Part shown: one piece after another, positions 7,725-15,665 of the stretch
Position numbering within the stretch: the stretch's first letter is position 1
Layout: each line of letters opens with the position of its first letter
Assembly: GCA_963813725.1 (NCBI GenBank)
Contig: CAWFAI010000010.1
Coordinates: 62,001 to 126,000 of the forward strand
Length of the DNA stretch: 64,000 nucleotides
Source: VGBV01 sp963813725
Lineage (GTDB): Bacteria; Actinomycetota; Thermoleophilia; Solirubrobacterales; 70-9
Reading direction: 5' to 3'
The notes under the pieces: generated by a model
Databases searched by the model: none
Seen by the model: the letters and a program-made list of their open reading frames with translations, nothing else
Told to the model about the DNA's origin: nothing
Made by a program: the position numbers and the translations under genes

Positions 7725-9476
7725 CTAGCTGGCAACACGTGCGATCTCCGGAATGGAGGTGATCCCCTGGCGCACCTTGGCCAGCCCCGCCTCGCGCAGG
7801 GTCATCATCCCCTCCTCGCGGGCGGTCTTGCCGATCTCGGACTCGGGCGCGTTCCCGACCACCATCTCCTTGATGCGCTCGCTCAGGACCATCACCGAGT
7901 AGACGCCGATCCGCCCCCGGTAGCCGATCCGGTGGCAGCGGGCGCAGCCGACGGGCTCGTAGGCCTCGACGTCGCCTGCCACGCGGAAGCCCGCCTCCGT
8001 CAGCGCCGCCTGGGGAATCACCGTGCGTTCCTTGCACTGAGGACAGAGCACGCGGGCGAGCCGTTGGGCGACCACGCAGTCCACGGCCGAGGAGGTGAGG
8101 AAGGACTCGATCCCCATCTCGGTCAGGCGGGTGATCGCGCCCGGCGCGTCGTTGGTGTGAAGGGTGCTCAGCACCATGTGGCCGGTCAGCGCGGCCTCGA
8201 TCGCGATCCGCGCCGTCTCGGCGTCGCGGATCTCGCCGACCATGATCACGTCGGGATCGGCCCGCAGCACGGATCGCAGCCCGGTGGCGAAGGTCAGGCC
8301 GGCCTTGCGGTGGACGCCGATCTGGTTCACGCCATTGAGGCGGTACTCGACCGGGTCCTCGATCGTGATGATGTTCTTGTCGACGTCGTTCACCTCCTGC
8401 AGCGCGGCGTAGAGGGTGGTCGACTTGCCGGCGCCGGTCGGGCCGGTGACCAAGACCGCACCGTAGGGCTGGCGCACCGAGCGCTCGAAGCGCTCGCGCT
8501 CCTCGCCGGCCATGCCCAGGTCGTCCAGCGAGCGCAGGGCCGCTGACTCGTCGAGGATGCGGATCGTCGCCCCCTCGCCGCGTTGGGTCGGCAGGGTGGT
8601 CACACGCAGGTCGATGCGGCGGTCCTCAACCGTGACGCCGACGCGCCCGTCCTGGGGCACGCGCTTCTCGGCGATGTCCAACTCGCTCATGATCTTGATG
8701 CGCGAAACGACCCCGTTGACCATGCGGCGCGGGACGCGCGCGGCCTCCTGCAGCACGCCGTCGATGCGAAAGCGGATCCGCATCTCGGACTCCTCGCGCT
8801 CGAAGTGGATGTCCGAGGCGCCCTCGGACACGGCCTGGCCGAGGATGCTGCTGACGAGCTTGATCACCGGGGCGTCCTCGGCCGTCGCGCGGATGTCGGT
8901 GATCTCGGCGGGATCGCCCTCGCCCGCCGCGACCTCCTCCTCTTCGTCCTCGGCGATCGCTTCGGCGACGGTGCTCTGCAGCGTGCTCAGCCTTCCGATC
9001 AGGGCGTCGACGTCGGTCGCCGGCGCCACCGCGACCCGGCAGTTGAGCCCGGTCGCCATCTGCATGTCGTCGATGGCGAGCACGTTGGCCGGGTCCGCGA
9101 TCGCCAGCAGCAGCGTCTCCTCGTCGATGAAGCCGATCGGCACGGCCTGGTGGCGGCGGGCCGACTTGATCGAGACCATGTTGGCCGCGGTCATGTCCAG
9201 CTGGAAGACGGCGAGGTCCACGTAGTCCAGCCCGTAGCGCTCGGCCGTCGCGTGGGCCAGGCGCTCGGCGTCGATCACGCCCTGGCTCAACAGCACCTGC
9301 TCCGGAGGCTCGCCGGCGGTCCGCGACTGCTCGACCGCGGCCTCGACCTGCTCGGGGGTGGCGAAGCCGAGGTCGACGATGACATCGGTGATGAAGCCGG
9401 TCGAATGTCCACGCCCCCTGGGCGGGACCAGGCCGAGCGGGCCTTCAGGCTGCGCCGCGGCGTCGTCGCCGGGCAC
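7725..9476 (-). CDS. pilB: Pilus assembly ATPase PilB (GspE family)
   Basis: The intact frame from GTG at 9476 gives 583 residues: an N-terminal MshEN/GspE-N domain (about 25-165), an acidic linker (EDEEEEVAAGEGDP), then the GspE ATPase with Walker A GPTGAGKST (about 345-353), Walker B DVIMVGEIRD and His box MVLSTLHTND. Two CxxC pairs (CPQC, CARC) form the zinc knuckle of PilB/GspE. PilB powers pilus extension. MshEN domains in other PilB proteins bind c-di-GMP, which would fit the riboswitch at the pilin genes, but binding is not shown here. The true N-terminus probably begins at 9705 in another frame (see next entry). Confidence 0.93.
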   Translation of the reverse strand: MPGDDAAAQPEGPLGLVPPRGRGHSTGFITDVIVDLGFATPEQVEAAVEQSRTAGEPPEQVLLSQGVIDAERLAHATAERYGLDYVDLAVFQLDMTAANMVSIKSARRHQAVPIGFIDEETLLLAIADPANVLAIDDMQMATGLNCRVAVAPATDVDALIGRLSTLQSTVAEAIAEDEEEEVAAGEGDPAEITDIRATAEDAPVIKLVSSILGQAVSEGASDIHFEREESEMRIRFRIDGVLQEAARVPRRMVNGVVSRIKIMSELDIAEKRVPQDGRVGVTVEDRRIDLRVTTLPTQRGEGATIRILDESAALRSLDDLGMAGEERERFERSVRQPYGAVLVTGPTGAGKSTTLYAALQEVNDVDKNIITIEDPVEYRLNGVNQIGVHRKAGLTFATGLRSVLRADPDVIMVGEIRDAETARIAIEAALTGHMVLSTLHTNDAPGAITRLTEMGIESFLTSSAVDCVVAQRLARVLCPQCKERTVIPQAALTEAGFRVAGDVEAYEPVGCARCHRIGYRGRIGVYSVMVLSERIKEMVVGNAPESEIGKTAREEGMMTLREAGLAKVRQGITSIPEIARVAS

Positions 9477-9705
9477 GGGGGCCGTGGCCGCGGCGGCCGA
9501 CCCGGGGGGCGACGCGGCGGGCGGCGGCTGCGTGGGGGGCGGCGGCTCGGTGGCGGGCGGCGGCTGGGTGGCGGCGCGGCGGGCGGCGGCGGGCGGCGGG
9601 CGGCGGCGCGGCGGGCGGCGGGTCGGGCGCAGGAGCTCCCGTTTCAGCCGGTGTCTCGGCCTCAGGAACGGGGCGCAGGTAGTCGGGAAGATCCCGCGGG
9701 GTCAT
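9477..9705 (-). other. Probable N-terminal extension of PilB, out of frame
   Basis: An ATG at 9705, 11 bp after the upstream stop, opens MTPRDLPDYLRPVPEAET and runs into Pro/Ala-rich sequence, but a different frame is needed to join PilB. In the PilB frame the sequence upstream of 9476 also reads as a Pro/Thr/Gln linker (PPPATEPPPTQPPPAASPP). A single indel in the GC-only repeat tract at about 9570-9620 would join both into one roughly 660-residue protein. A sequencing error or replication slippage in this tract is the likely cause. Confidence 0.7.
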
Positions 9706-9716
9706 GGCGGTGCGCC

Positions 9717-10361
9717 TCAGCCGGGGTGGTAGGGCACGTCGTCGCGGCCCTCGTAGAGCGCGTCGTTAACCGCCTGGACGACGCTCTGCGAGTCGCGGAA
9801 GCCGTAGCTCACGATCGCCTGCGGAGTTGATCCGCTGACGCTTCGAGGCCTGACAACCACCAGTGCCGGGACGCGGTTGACGCCCACCCCCTGGGTAATG
9901 CGCGAGTACCGCGACACCTTGCTTGCCGGGGCGACGAAGACCGAGACACCCGGCTCAGACAGCGAGTTGACCGAGGACCTCACCAGTTCGTCGTCCCTGG
10001 CGCCCTCCTTGACGATCAGCAGCACGATCGCCTCGCCGCGGGCCCACGCCTGGGCGACCTCACGCGGCAGGCCCGGGCCCGGGACGAGCGCCTCGGGCGA
10101 AACCGTCCCGGTGTTCGGTGCGGTCGGAGAGCTTGTGATCGGCGCCGCGGCAGTCGCCGCCGCGGCCGCGGGGTCGCCGGACGCGGGGGCGGTGCCGCCG
10201 GGAACGACGTCGCTCGCGGTCGCGCCGACAGCGGGAGCGGTGGTGACCGGCTCCTCCTTCTTCTTGAGCGGCCCCATGAACACCATCAGCGCAGCCACCA
10301 GCAGCAGGCCGGCGACCAAAGCGATCTGGACGGTGGGGTTTTCGTTTATTGCCTTGCGCAT
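9717..10361 (-). CDS. Membrane-anchored thioredoxin-fold protein in the pilus motor block
   Basis: 214 residues: a short cytoplasmic N-terminus, one membrane helix (about 12-30, VQIALVAGLLLVAALMVFM), an Ala/Pro/Thr-rich spacer (about 40-85), then a domain with thioredoxin-like order: strand VSVFVAP, helix, and VGVNRVPALVVVRP, where VPALVV is the cis-Pro loop. No CxxC motif is present, so it is unlikely to be a classical redox enzyme. It lies between pilT2 and pilB with a 11-bp gap to the PilB ATG at 9705, implying a pilus-linked role, perhaps as a scaffold replacing PilN/PilO or PilP. That role is inference. Confidence 0.75.
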   Translation of the reverse strand: MRKAINENPTVQIALVAGLLLVAALMVFMGPLKKKEEPVTTAPAVGATASDVVPGGTAPASGDPAAAAATAAAPITSSPTAPNTGTVSPEALVPGPGLPREVAQAWARGEAIVLLIVKEGARDDELVRSSVNSLSEPGVSVFVAPASKVSRYSRITQGVGVNRVPALVVVRPRSVSGSTPQAIVSYGFRDSQSVVQAVNDALYEGRDDVPYHPG

Positions 10362-10433
10362 CGCTGAAGCACTGGACGGGTGATCAGGGACTCAGTCGGC
10401 AGGCGTGAGGCCAAGCTTGAGCGCTGAAGGTGC

Positions 10434-11597
10434 TCAGGCGGCAGGTGCGGAGGCGCCGGCACCGTTGCCGGCTGCATCCCCGTTCCCCGCGGCGACCTGC
10501 TCGATGCCGCTCGCGCGCTCGCCCTTGGCGGCGAGCATGAGCTTGAAGTCGTGCGGGCTCGAGGCGGTCTGCATCGCGACCTCCTCGCTCACCACGCCGT
10601 CCATGACGAAGCCCAGCAGCGCCTGGTCGAACGTCTGCATCCCGTAGAAGTCGCCCTCGCTGATCACCTCGGTGATCTTGCCCGTCTCCTCTGGGTTCAG
10701 GATCAGGTCCTGGATGCGGCCCGTCACGACCATCACCTCGGAGACGGCGACCCGCCCCTCGCTGTCGGCGCGCGGGACCAGCCGCTGGCTGATCGCGCCG
10801 CGCATCGTCGAGGCCAGCATCACCCGGGCCTGCTGCTGCAGGTGCGGCGGGAAGAAGTCGATGATGCGGTTGATCGTCTCGGTGGCGTCCAGCGTGTGGA
10901 CCGTGGACAACACCAGGTGCCCGGTCTCGGCGGCCGAGAGTGCGGTGCGGACGGTCTCCTCATCGCGCATCTCGCCGATCAGGATCACGTCGGGGTCCTG
11001 GCGCAGCACCCGGCGCATAGCGCGGGCGAAGCTCTTGGTGTCGGCCCCCACCTCGCGCTGGTTGATGATCGACAGCTTGTCGTGGTGCAGGTACTCGACC
11101 GGGTCCTCGAGCGTGACGATGTGGCGCGCCCGGGTCGAGTTGATCTGGTCGATCATCGCGGCCAGCGTCGTCGTCTTGCCCGAGCCCGTGGTTCCGGTCA
11201 GCAGGATGATCCCGCGCTGCTCATCGGCCAGCCGGCGCACGACCTCGGGCAGCCCCAGCTCGTCGATCGTGGGCACGTTGTGGGGGATGGCCCGCAGCGC
11301 GATCGAGGTGGTGCCGCGCTGGCGGAAGGCGTTGACGCGGAAGCGCGAGACGCCCTCGAGCTGATAGGCGAAGTCGGCTTCGCCGTCCTCGCTGAACTCC
11401 TTCATCACCTCGGGCCGGTGCTTGGAGATGTGCTCCAAGACGGCGTGGGTGTCCTCGCCGGTCAGCGTCTCGGCCCCCTTCAGCGCCCAGAGGTCGCCGT
11501 GCACGCGGGCGACCGGCGGCGAGCCCACCTTGAGGTGAAGGTCCGAGCCCTCGCGCTCGACCAGGTACGTCAGGGCAGCGTCGATGTCGAAAGCCAT
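10434..11597 (-). CDS. pilT: Pilus retraction ATPase PilT (copy 2)
   Basis: 387 residues from ATG at 11597, preceded by GGCAGGG. It has the PilT N-domain, Walker A GTTGSGKTT (about residues 135-143), Walker B DVILIGEMRD and His box HLVLSTVHTLD. It is only moderately like copy 1 (Thr-rich Walker A here, GPTGSGKST there), so the two are old paralogs rather than a recent duplication. Many pilus systems have PilT and PilU; this copy could serve as PilU or as a dedicated motor for another pilus set. The C-terminal tail is Ala/Gly/Asn-rich. First gene of the motor block, 74 bp after rpoD. Confidence 0.94.
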   Translation of the reverse strand: MAFDIDAALTYLVEREGSDLHLKVGSPPVARVHGDLWALKGAETLTGEDTHAVLEHISKHRPEVMKEFSEDGEADFAYQLEGVSRFRVNAFRQRGTTSIALRAIPHNVPTIDELGLPEVVRRLADEQRGIILLTGTTGSGKTTTLAAMIDQINSTRARHIVTLEDPVEYLHHDKLSIINQREVGADTKSFARAMRRVLRQDPDVILIGEMRDEETVRTALSAAETGHLVLSTVHTLDATETINRIIDFFPPHLQQQARVMLASTMRGAISQRLVPRADSEGRVAVSEVMVVTGRIQDLILNPEETGKITEVISEGDFYGMQTFDQALLGFVMDGVVSEEVAMQTASSPHDFKLMLAAKGERASGIEQVAAGNGDAAGNGAGASAPAA

Positions 11598-11633
11598 CAC
11601 CCTGCCTATCGGCACGCATGATCGCTTCTTGAG

Positions 11634-11652
11634 CGCCGCCGGCGGCGGCTGG
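11634..11652 (-). terminator. GC palindrome between rpoD and pilT2
   Basis: The gap between rpoD and pilT2 holds a palindrome centred on GCCGCCGGCGGC with outer pairing AGC/GCT. It lacks a T-run, so at most it would be a partial stop between the sigma factor and the pilus motor genes. Confidence 0.35.
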
Positions 11653-11671
11653 CCCAAGCGCTACAGCGAAA

Positions 11672-12778
11672 TTAGGCGACTTCGCGGAGCTTCTGAGCCT
11701 CGGCCAGAGACTGCAGCTTCTTGAGGCACTGGTTCTCGATCTGGCGGATCCGCTCGCGGGTGACGTTGAAGGTGCGGCCGACCTCGTCCAGGGTGCGCGG
11801 GTGCTCGCCGCCGAGCCCGTAGCGGAGCTCGAGCACGCGGCGCTCGCGGTAGGAGAGGTTCTCGAGGGCCTCCTTCAGCGCCTCCTTGGTGAGCAGCTCG
11901 GCGGCCCGCTCGAAGGGTGACTCGGCGCGCTCGTCGGCGATGAACTGGCCGAACTCCGACTCCTCCTCGTCGCCGACCGGCTTCTCCAGGCTGACCGGGG
12001 CCTGCGCGGAGCGCTTGATCGAGTCGACCTCCTCGGGCTCGATGCCGGTGACCTCGGCGATCTCCTCGGGGGTGGGCTCGCGGCCCAGCTCGGTGACCAG
12101 CTTGCGCTCGGCGCGGCCGATCTTGTTCAGCTTCTCCACGACGTGGACGGGGATGCGGATCGTGCGCGCCTTGTCGGCGAGCGCGCGGGCGATCGCCTGG
12201 CGGATCCACCAGGTCGCATAGGTCGAGAACTTGAAGCCCTTGCGGTAGTCGAACTTCTCGGCGGCGCGAACCAGGCCCAGGGTCCCCTCCTGGATCAGGT
12301 CGAGGAAGGGCAGGCCCTGGTTGCGGTAGTTCTTGGCGATCGAGACGACCAGGCGCAGGTTCGACTCGACCATCTTCTGCTTCGCGTCGAGGTCGCCGCG
12401 CTCGATGCGCTTCGCGAGCTCGACCTCCTCGGCCGCGGTCAGCAGGCGGACCTTGCCGATGTCCTTCAGGAACAGCTGAAGCGAATCGGTGGTCATGTCG
12501 GGCTTCAGGTCCAGCGCGGCCTTCTTGCGGGCGCCGCGCTTGCCCTTGGCGCCCTCGGACGCGACCTCCTCGGCCCGCTTCTGCGCCGGGTCCACGTCCT
12601 CGACCAGCTCGATCCCCGACTTCTCGAGGTGCCCGTAGAGGTCCTCGACGTCGGACTCGTCCAGCTCCACCTCGGACACGGCCGAGGAGACGTCGCCGTA
12701 AGTGAGCACGCCGAGCTGCTGACCCTTGGCGATCAGCGTCTTTACTTCCTCAAGCTCCTGAAGATCCGCAACTAGCAT
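11672..12778 (-). CDS. rpoD: Primary RNA polymerase sigma factor (RpoD/SigA)
   Basis: 368 residues: an acidic region-1.1-like start with a basic linker (about 70-90), region 1.2 (DSLQLFLKDIGKVRLLT, from about 98), region 2 (about 136-200) with the core and -10 binding stretch FSTYATWWIRQAIARAL, region 3 (about 205-285), and region 4 with the helix-turn-helix TLDEVGRTFNVTRERIRQIE (about 329-348). The invariant signatures identify a housekeeping sigma-70. It lacks the long N-terminal extension of mycobacterial SigA. Upstream lies a 365-bp divergent region with a LexA-type box. Confidence 0.96.
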   Translation of the reverse strand: MLVADLQELEEVKTLIAKGQQLGVLTYGDVSSAVSEVELDESDVEDLYGHLEKSGIELVEDVDPAQKRAEEVASEGAKGKRGARKKAALDLKPDMTTDSLQLFLKDIGKVRLLTAAEEVELAKRIERGDLDAKQKMVESNLRLVVSIAKNYRNQGLPFLDLIQEGTLGLVRAAEKFDYRKGFKFSTYATWWIRQAIARALADKARTIRIPVHVVEKLNKIGRAERKLVTELGREPTPEEIAEVTGIEPEEVDSIKRSAQAPVSLEKPVGDEEESEFGQFIADERAESPFERAAELLTKEALKEALENLSYRERRVLELRYGLGGEHPRTLDEVGRTFNVTRERIRQIENQCLKKLQSLAEAQKLREVA

Positions 12779-12919
12779 CTGCCTAAGACTTCCTTCCTTG
12801 CTCTCTATCCGTTTCCTGGCCTTCGATTCCTCTTACCCATTTCTGGGCCGTCTCTCTCGATGTCGGCCGGCGCCCCCAAACCTTTACCGTGGACCTCGAA
12901 AGGCGACAGAAACGCGGAT

Positions 12920-12949
12920 CGGACGAGCTCCGATGGCGTCGCTCGTCCG
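12920..12949 (-). other. Hairpin in the rpoD 5' leader
   Basis: CGGACGAGC and GCTCGTCCG form a perfect 9-bp stem around a 12-nt loop. In the rpoD direction it is followed by a short T-containing run, so it could be an attenuator or a structured leader. No known RNA family was recognised. Confidence 0.45.
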
Positions 12950-12984
12950 AGAAATGAAGAGGCACTTTTGCCCCGCGTACACCG

Positions 12985-13000
12985 TCAAACGTCTGTTCGA
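12985..13000. promoter_or_regulatory. LexA/SOS-type operator
   Basis: The minus strand reads TCGAACAGACGTTTGA, which fits the Gram-positive and actinobacterial LexA consensus CGAAC-N4-GTTyG with the purine and pyrimidine rules in the centre. It overlaps a TTGACG hexamer that could be a -35 of rpoD. Single-site pattern match; binding is not shown. Confidence 0.5.
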
Positions 13001-13143
13001 ATCCTAGCCACTACATTTTTTGAAGTCAACGCTCGCGGGACCCCCGCAAGTCCGCGTTCCCATGCGGAAACAGCCAACTTGGGAGAAAGTTCCGCAAGCC
13101 CCCCTGACTACACCCCCCTGGACGTTCGTTACGCAGGGGCCCG

Positions 13144-14031
13144 ATGAACCCGCTGCAACGCCTCTTGCCCGCGTCCAGAAAGCACCGAGCCCCGTGGCGC
13201 TCGCCCTGGGCCGTCGCGTTCTGGAACCGGGCCTACAAGGAGAACATCACCGGCCTCGCCGGCATGGTCGCCTACAACCTGATGCTCGCGATCTTCCCGT
13301 TCGCGCTGCTGGTGCTGTTCGTGTTCGGCCAGATCGTCGACAGCCCGGAGATCGAAGAGAGCGTGATCATCGACATCCAGCGGCTGTTCCCCAACATCGA
13401 GCAGACCGGGCTGGAGAACGCGATCGACCGCGTGCGCGACAGCTCCACGACGATCGGGGTCGCGGCCGCGGTCGGCGGCATCTGGATCGGGGCGAGCTTC
13501 TGGGGGGCCATGGACACCGCCTTTTGCCGCATCTACCACGTCGAGTGCCGCAGCTGGGTCGCGCAGAAGCGCTTCGCGCTCGTGATGCTGGTGGCCCTCA
13601 CGCTGCTGCTCGCCGCCAGCGTCGCCGTCCCGATCATCGAGAGCGCCGCCCTGGCCGGCAGCGAGGACCTGCCCTGGGGCCTTGACGAGCTGGGCGCCAT
13701 CCGCACCGCGATCATCGCCGTCGGCGGCTTCGTCGTGACCTTCTTCATCGTCAGCTCCATCTACTGGGCCGTGCCGAAGGGCCATATGCCCTGGCGCTCG
13801 GTCTGGCCGGGGGCGCTCTTCTTCTCGACCGCGCTCTCGATCGCCAACTACGTGTTCCCCTTCTATCTGACCACCGTCTCGGACCTGAACCGAATCGGCG
13901 GCACGATCGGCTTCATCCTGGTGGCGCTGCTGTGGTTCTACGCGATCAGCCTCGGCATGCTCGCGGGTGCCGTGATCAACTCGCTGCGCCACGAGCGCGA
14001 CGACACCGGCTCCCTCCCCACCGACGGCTGA
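13144..14031 (+). CDS. YihY/BrkB family inner membrane protein
   Basis: 295 residues with about six membrane segments (for example MLAIFPFALLVLFVFGQIV, ALVMLVALTLLLAASVAVP, IIAVGGFVVTFFIVSSIYWA, IGFILVALLWFYAISLGML). The N-terminal pattern NITGLAGMVAYNLMLAIFPF and the central FWGAMDTAFCRIYHVECRSWVAQKR match the YihY/virulence factor BrkB (UPF0761) family, whose transport role is poorly known. The stop overlaps the next start by one base (TGATG), so the two genes are probably translated together. Confidence 0.88.
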   Translation: MNPLQRLLPASRKHRAPWRSPWAVAFWNRAYKENITGLAGMVAYNLMLAIFPFALLVLFVFGQIVDSPEIEESVIIDIQRLFPNIEQTGLENAIDRVRDSSTTIGVAAAVGGIWIGASFWGAMDTAFCRIYHVECRSWVAQKRFALVMLVALTLLLAASVAVPIIESAALAGSEDLPWGLDELGAIRTAIIAVGGFVVTFFIVSSIYWAVPKGHMPWRSVWPGALFFSTALSIANYVFPFYLTTVSDLNRIGGTIGFILVALLWFYAISLGMLAGAVINSLRHERDDTGSLPTDG

Positions 14032-14675
14032 TGACTCCCCCCTCGTCCGACGTGGGGCCGATCAAGGTGCGGATACTGCCCGACCCCGAGCGAGGGCCGG
14101 TGACCGCGAACGGGCCCCTGCGCTCGGTGCAGGAGGCCGAGCTGGCGATGACCGCGGAGCGGCTCGACGAGCTCTGGACCCCAGCGAACCTGGAGCGCTT
14201 CGCGCGCGGGTACTGGCGCTACCTGAACAGGATCTCGCTGGGGCTGCTGCGGATCGCGTACTCCGGCGCCTCGCGCTCGGTTGTGCTGGTCTGGCGCCGG
14301 TTCGACCTTTTGCGCTTCCGCGAGCCGCAGTACGACACGGGCCCCGAGTTCGGCCGGGTCACCTGGCCGATCGAGCGCGGCGTCCTGGTTTCCCCCAGTG
14401 GCCGGGGCCGCGGATACCTGCGCTTCGACGTGCGACGCCTGGAGCCGGGCCCCGACGGCGAGGGGCGGATCCGCGTTCGCGCGGTCGTCGCCAACTTCTA
14501 TCCCTTCCTGCGCGGATCGGGCCGCGTCGCCCGCCTCGGCTCCTTCGTCTACTCGCAGACCCAGCTGCGGATCCACGTGCTGGTCACGCGCGGCTACCTG
14601 CGCTCGCTCGAGCGAGGCGAGCTGCCACCGTTGCGGCCCGAGCGCGCGGCCGTCTACCGCGAGACCGCCCCCTAG
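14031..14675 (+). CDS. Conserved-looking soluble protein of unknown function
   Basis: 214 residues starting at the ATG that overlaps the stop of the BrkB gene. No signal peptide or membrane helix. The sequence mixes Arg-rich helices and beta strands, with motifs such as WRRFDLLRFREPQY and YLRFDVRRLEP and an aromatic C-terminal part (NFYPFLRGSG). The tight overlap suggests a functional link to the BrkB protein. I do not recognise the family. It converges with the next gene, whose stop overlaps its end by 4 bp. Confidence 0.7.
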   Translation: MTPPSSDVGPIKVRILPDPERGPVTANGPLRSVQEAELAMTAERLDELWTPANLERFARGYWRYLNRISLGLLRIAYSGASRSVVLVWRRFDLLRFREPQYDTGPEFGRVTWPIERGVLVSPSGRGRGYLRFDVRRLEPGPDGEGRIRVRAVVANFYPFLRGSGRVARLGSFVYSQTQLRIHVLVTRGYLRSLERGELPPLRPERAAVYRETAP

Positions 14676-15630
14676 ACGCCTTCGCCCTGGCCATCGCCCT
14701 CGGCGAGCGCCGCCCTGATCGCCTCGTCGATCGGCGTCGGGCTGACCTCGAACAACTCCATGCCGGAGCTGTCCTTGACCACCGTCTCCGTCGACGCCCC
14801 TTCGATCAGGGGCTTCGCGACTTCGGCGTCGACTGGGGTGACCAGGCCGATCCACTTCGAGGACAGGAAAGGGGTCAACAGCGGCACCGGGAGCTTGCGT
14901 GGGGGACGACGGTCCATCGCCGCGGCCATCGCGTCCATCATGCCCCCGTAGGTGGTGACGTCCGGGCCCCCGATCTCGATCGAGCGGCCTCGCGCCGCCG
15001 CATTCTCACGAGCCTGCGCCAGATAGGCGATCACGTCCGCGATCGCGATGGGCTGGGTTCGGGTCGTGGTCCAGCGCGGGGTGATCATCACCGGCAGGCG
15101 CTTGACCAGGAAGAAGACCGTGCGGAACGATTCGCTGCCCGAGCCGATCACCGCGGCGGCCCGCAGGTAGGTGACGGGCACCCCGGTCGATCCCAGGTAG
15201 CCGGCGGTCGCGTGGCGGCTCTCGAGGTGCTTGGAGCCCCCGTCCGAGAGGCCGCCCAGATAGACGATGCGCTCGACGCCCGCCCGAGATGCGACCGCCG
15301 CGAAGTTCTCGGCCCCCTCGCGATCGCGCTCGGCGAAATCCCCCTCTCCCCCGCGTCCCATCGAGTGCACCAGGTAGTAGGCGCACCTGATCCCCTCCAA
15401 CGGCTCGTCCAGCGTCTCGCGGCGCAGCACGTCGCCGGGCACCACCTCGCAGCCCGGCGTCGGCCAGGTCCCGCGCCTTGCCGGGGTTGCGCGCCATCAC
15501 CCGCGGCTGGCGCCGGCCGTGCGCTCCGCGAGCTCGCAGCGCCAGAGCAGCCGGCCGATGTAGCCGGTCGCCCCCGGCGACGAGGGTCTGTCTCGCGTCT
15601 CGGCCACTCGCGAAGGTGGACTACGTACCC
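14672..15630 (-). CDS. NAD(P)H-binding atypical SDR protein, N-terminus frameshifted
   Basis: The main intact part (14672-15445) gives 257 residues with the NAD(P)H-binding pattern ERIVYLGGLSDGG, a YLVHSMG segment and a substrate region typical of NmrA/UPF0105-like atypical short-chain dehydrogenases. Upstream, the Rossmann start can be read only by changing frame: TLVAGATGYIGRLL appears near 15565-15600 if one G is removed, and the following VMARNPGKARDLADAG lies in another frame. At least three single-base breaks (about 15460, 15520, 15575) are needed. Either a decayed gene or indel errors; the second is favoured because breaks sit in G/C runs. Confidence 0.75.
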
Positions 15631-15665
15631 GCGGGTCAGCTGCGGATGAACGCGGAGGCCCGGGG

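Larger units (their letters stand above)
12779..13143. promoter_or_regulatory. Divergent control region between rpoD and the BrkB gene
   Basis: 365 bp without a convincing gene. It contains a LexA-type box (12985-13000), an overlapping TTGACG on the minus strand that could be a -35 for rpoD, and a perfect 9-bp inverted repeat with a 12-nt loop (12920-12928/12941-12949) that would lie in the rpoD leader. An AGGAAG ribosome site is near the rpoD start. Confidence 0.5.

Noticed and set aside
9540..9620. GC-only repeat tract considered as a separate repeat element or promoter.
   Set aside because: In the PilB frames it reads as a Pro/Ala/Thr/Gln linker, so it is coding low-complexity DNA.
12990..13012. 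TTCGAATCC followed by TAGCCACTACA looks like the T-arm and 3' end of a tRNA.
   Set aside because: The 5 bases on either side of TTCGAAT are not complementary, and no D-arm, anticodon arm or acceptor partner is found upstream. The same bases fit a LexA box better.
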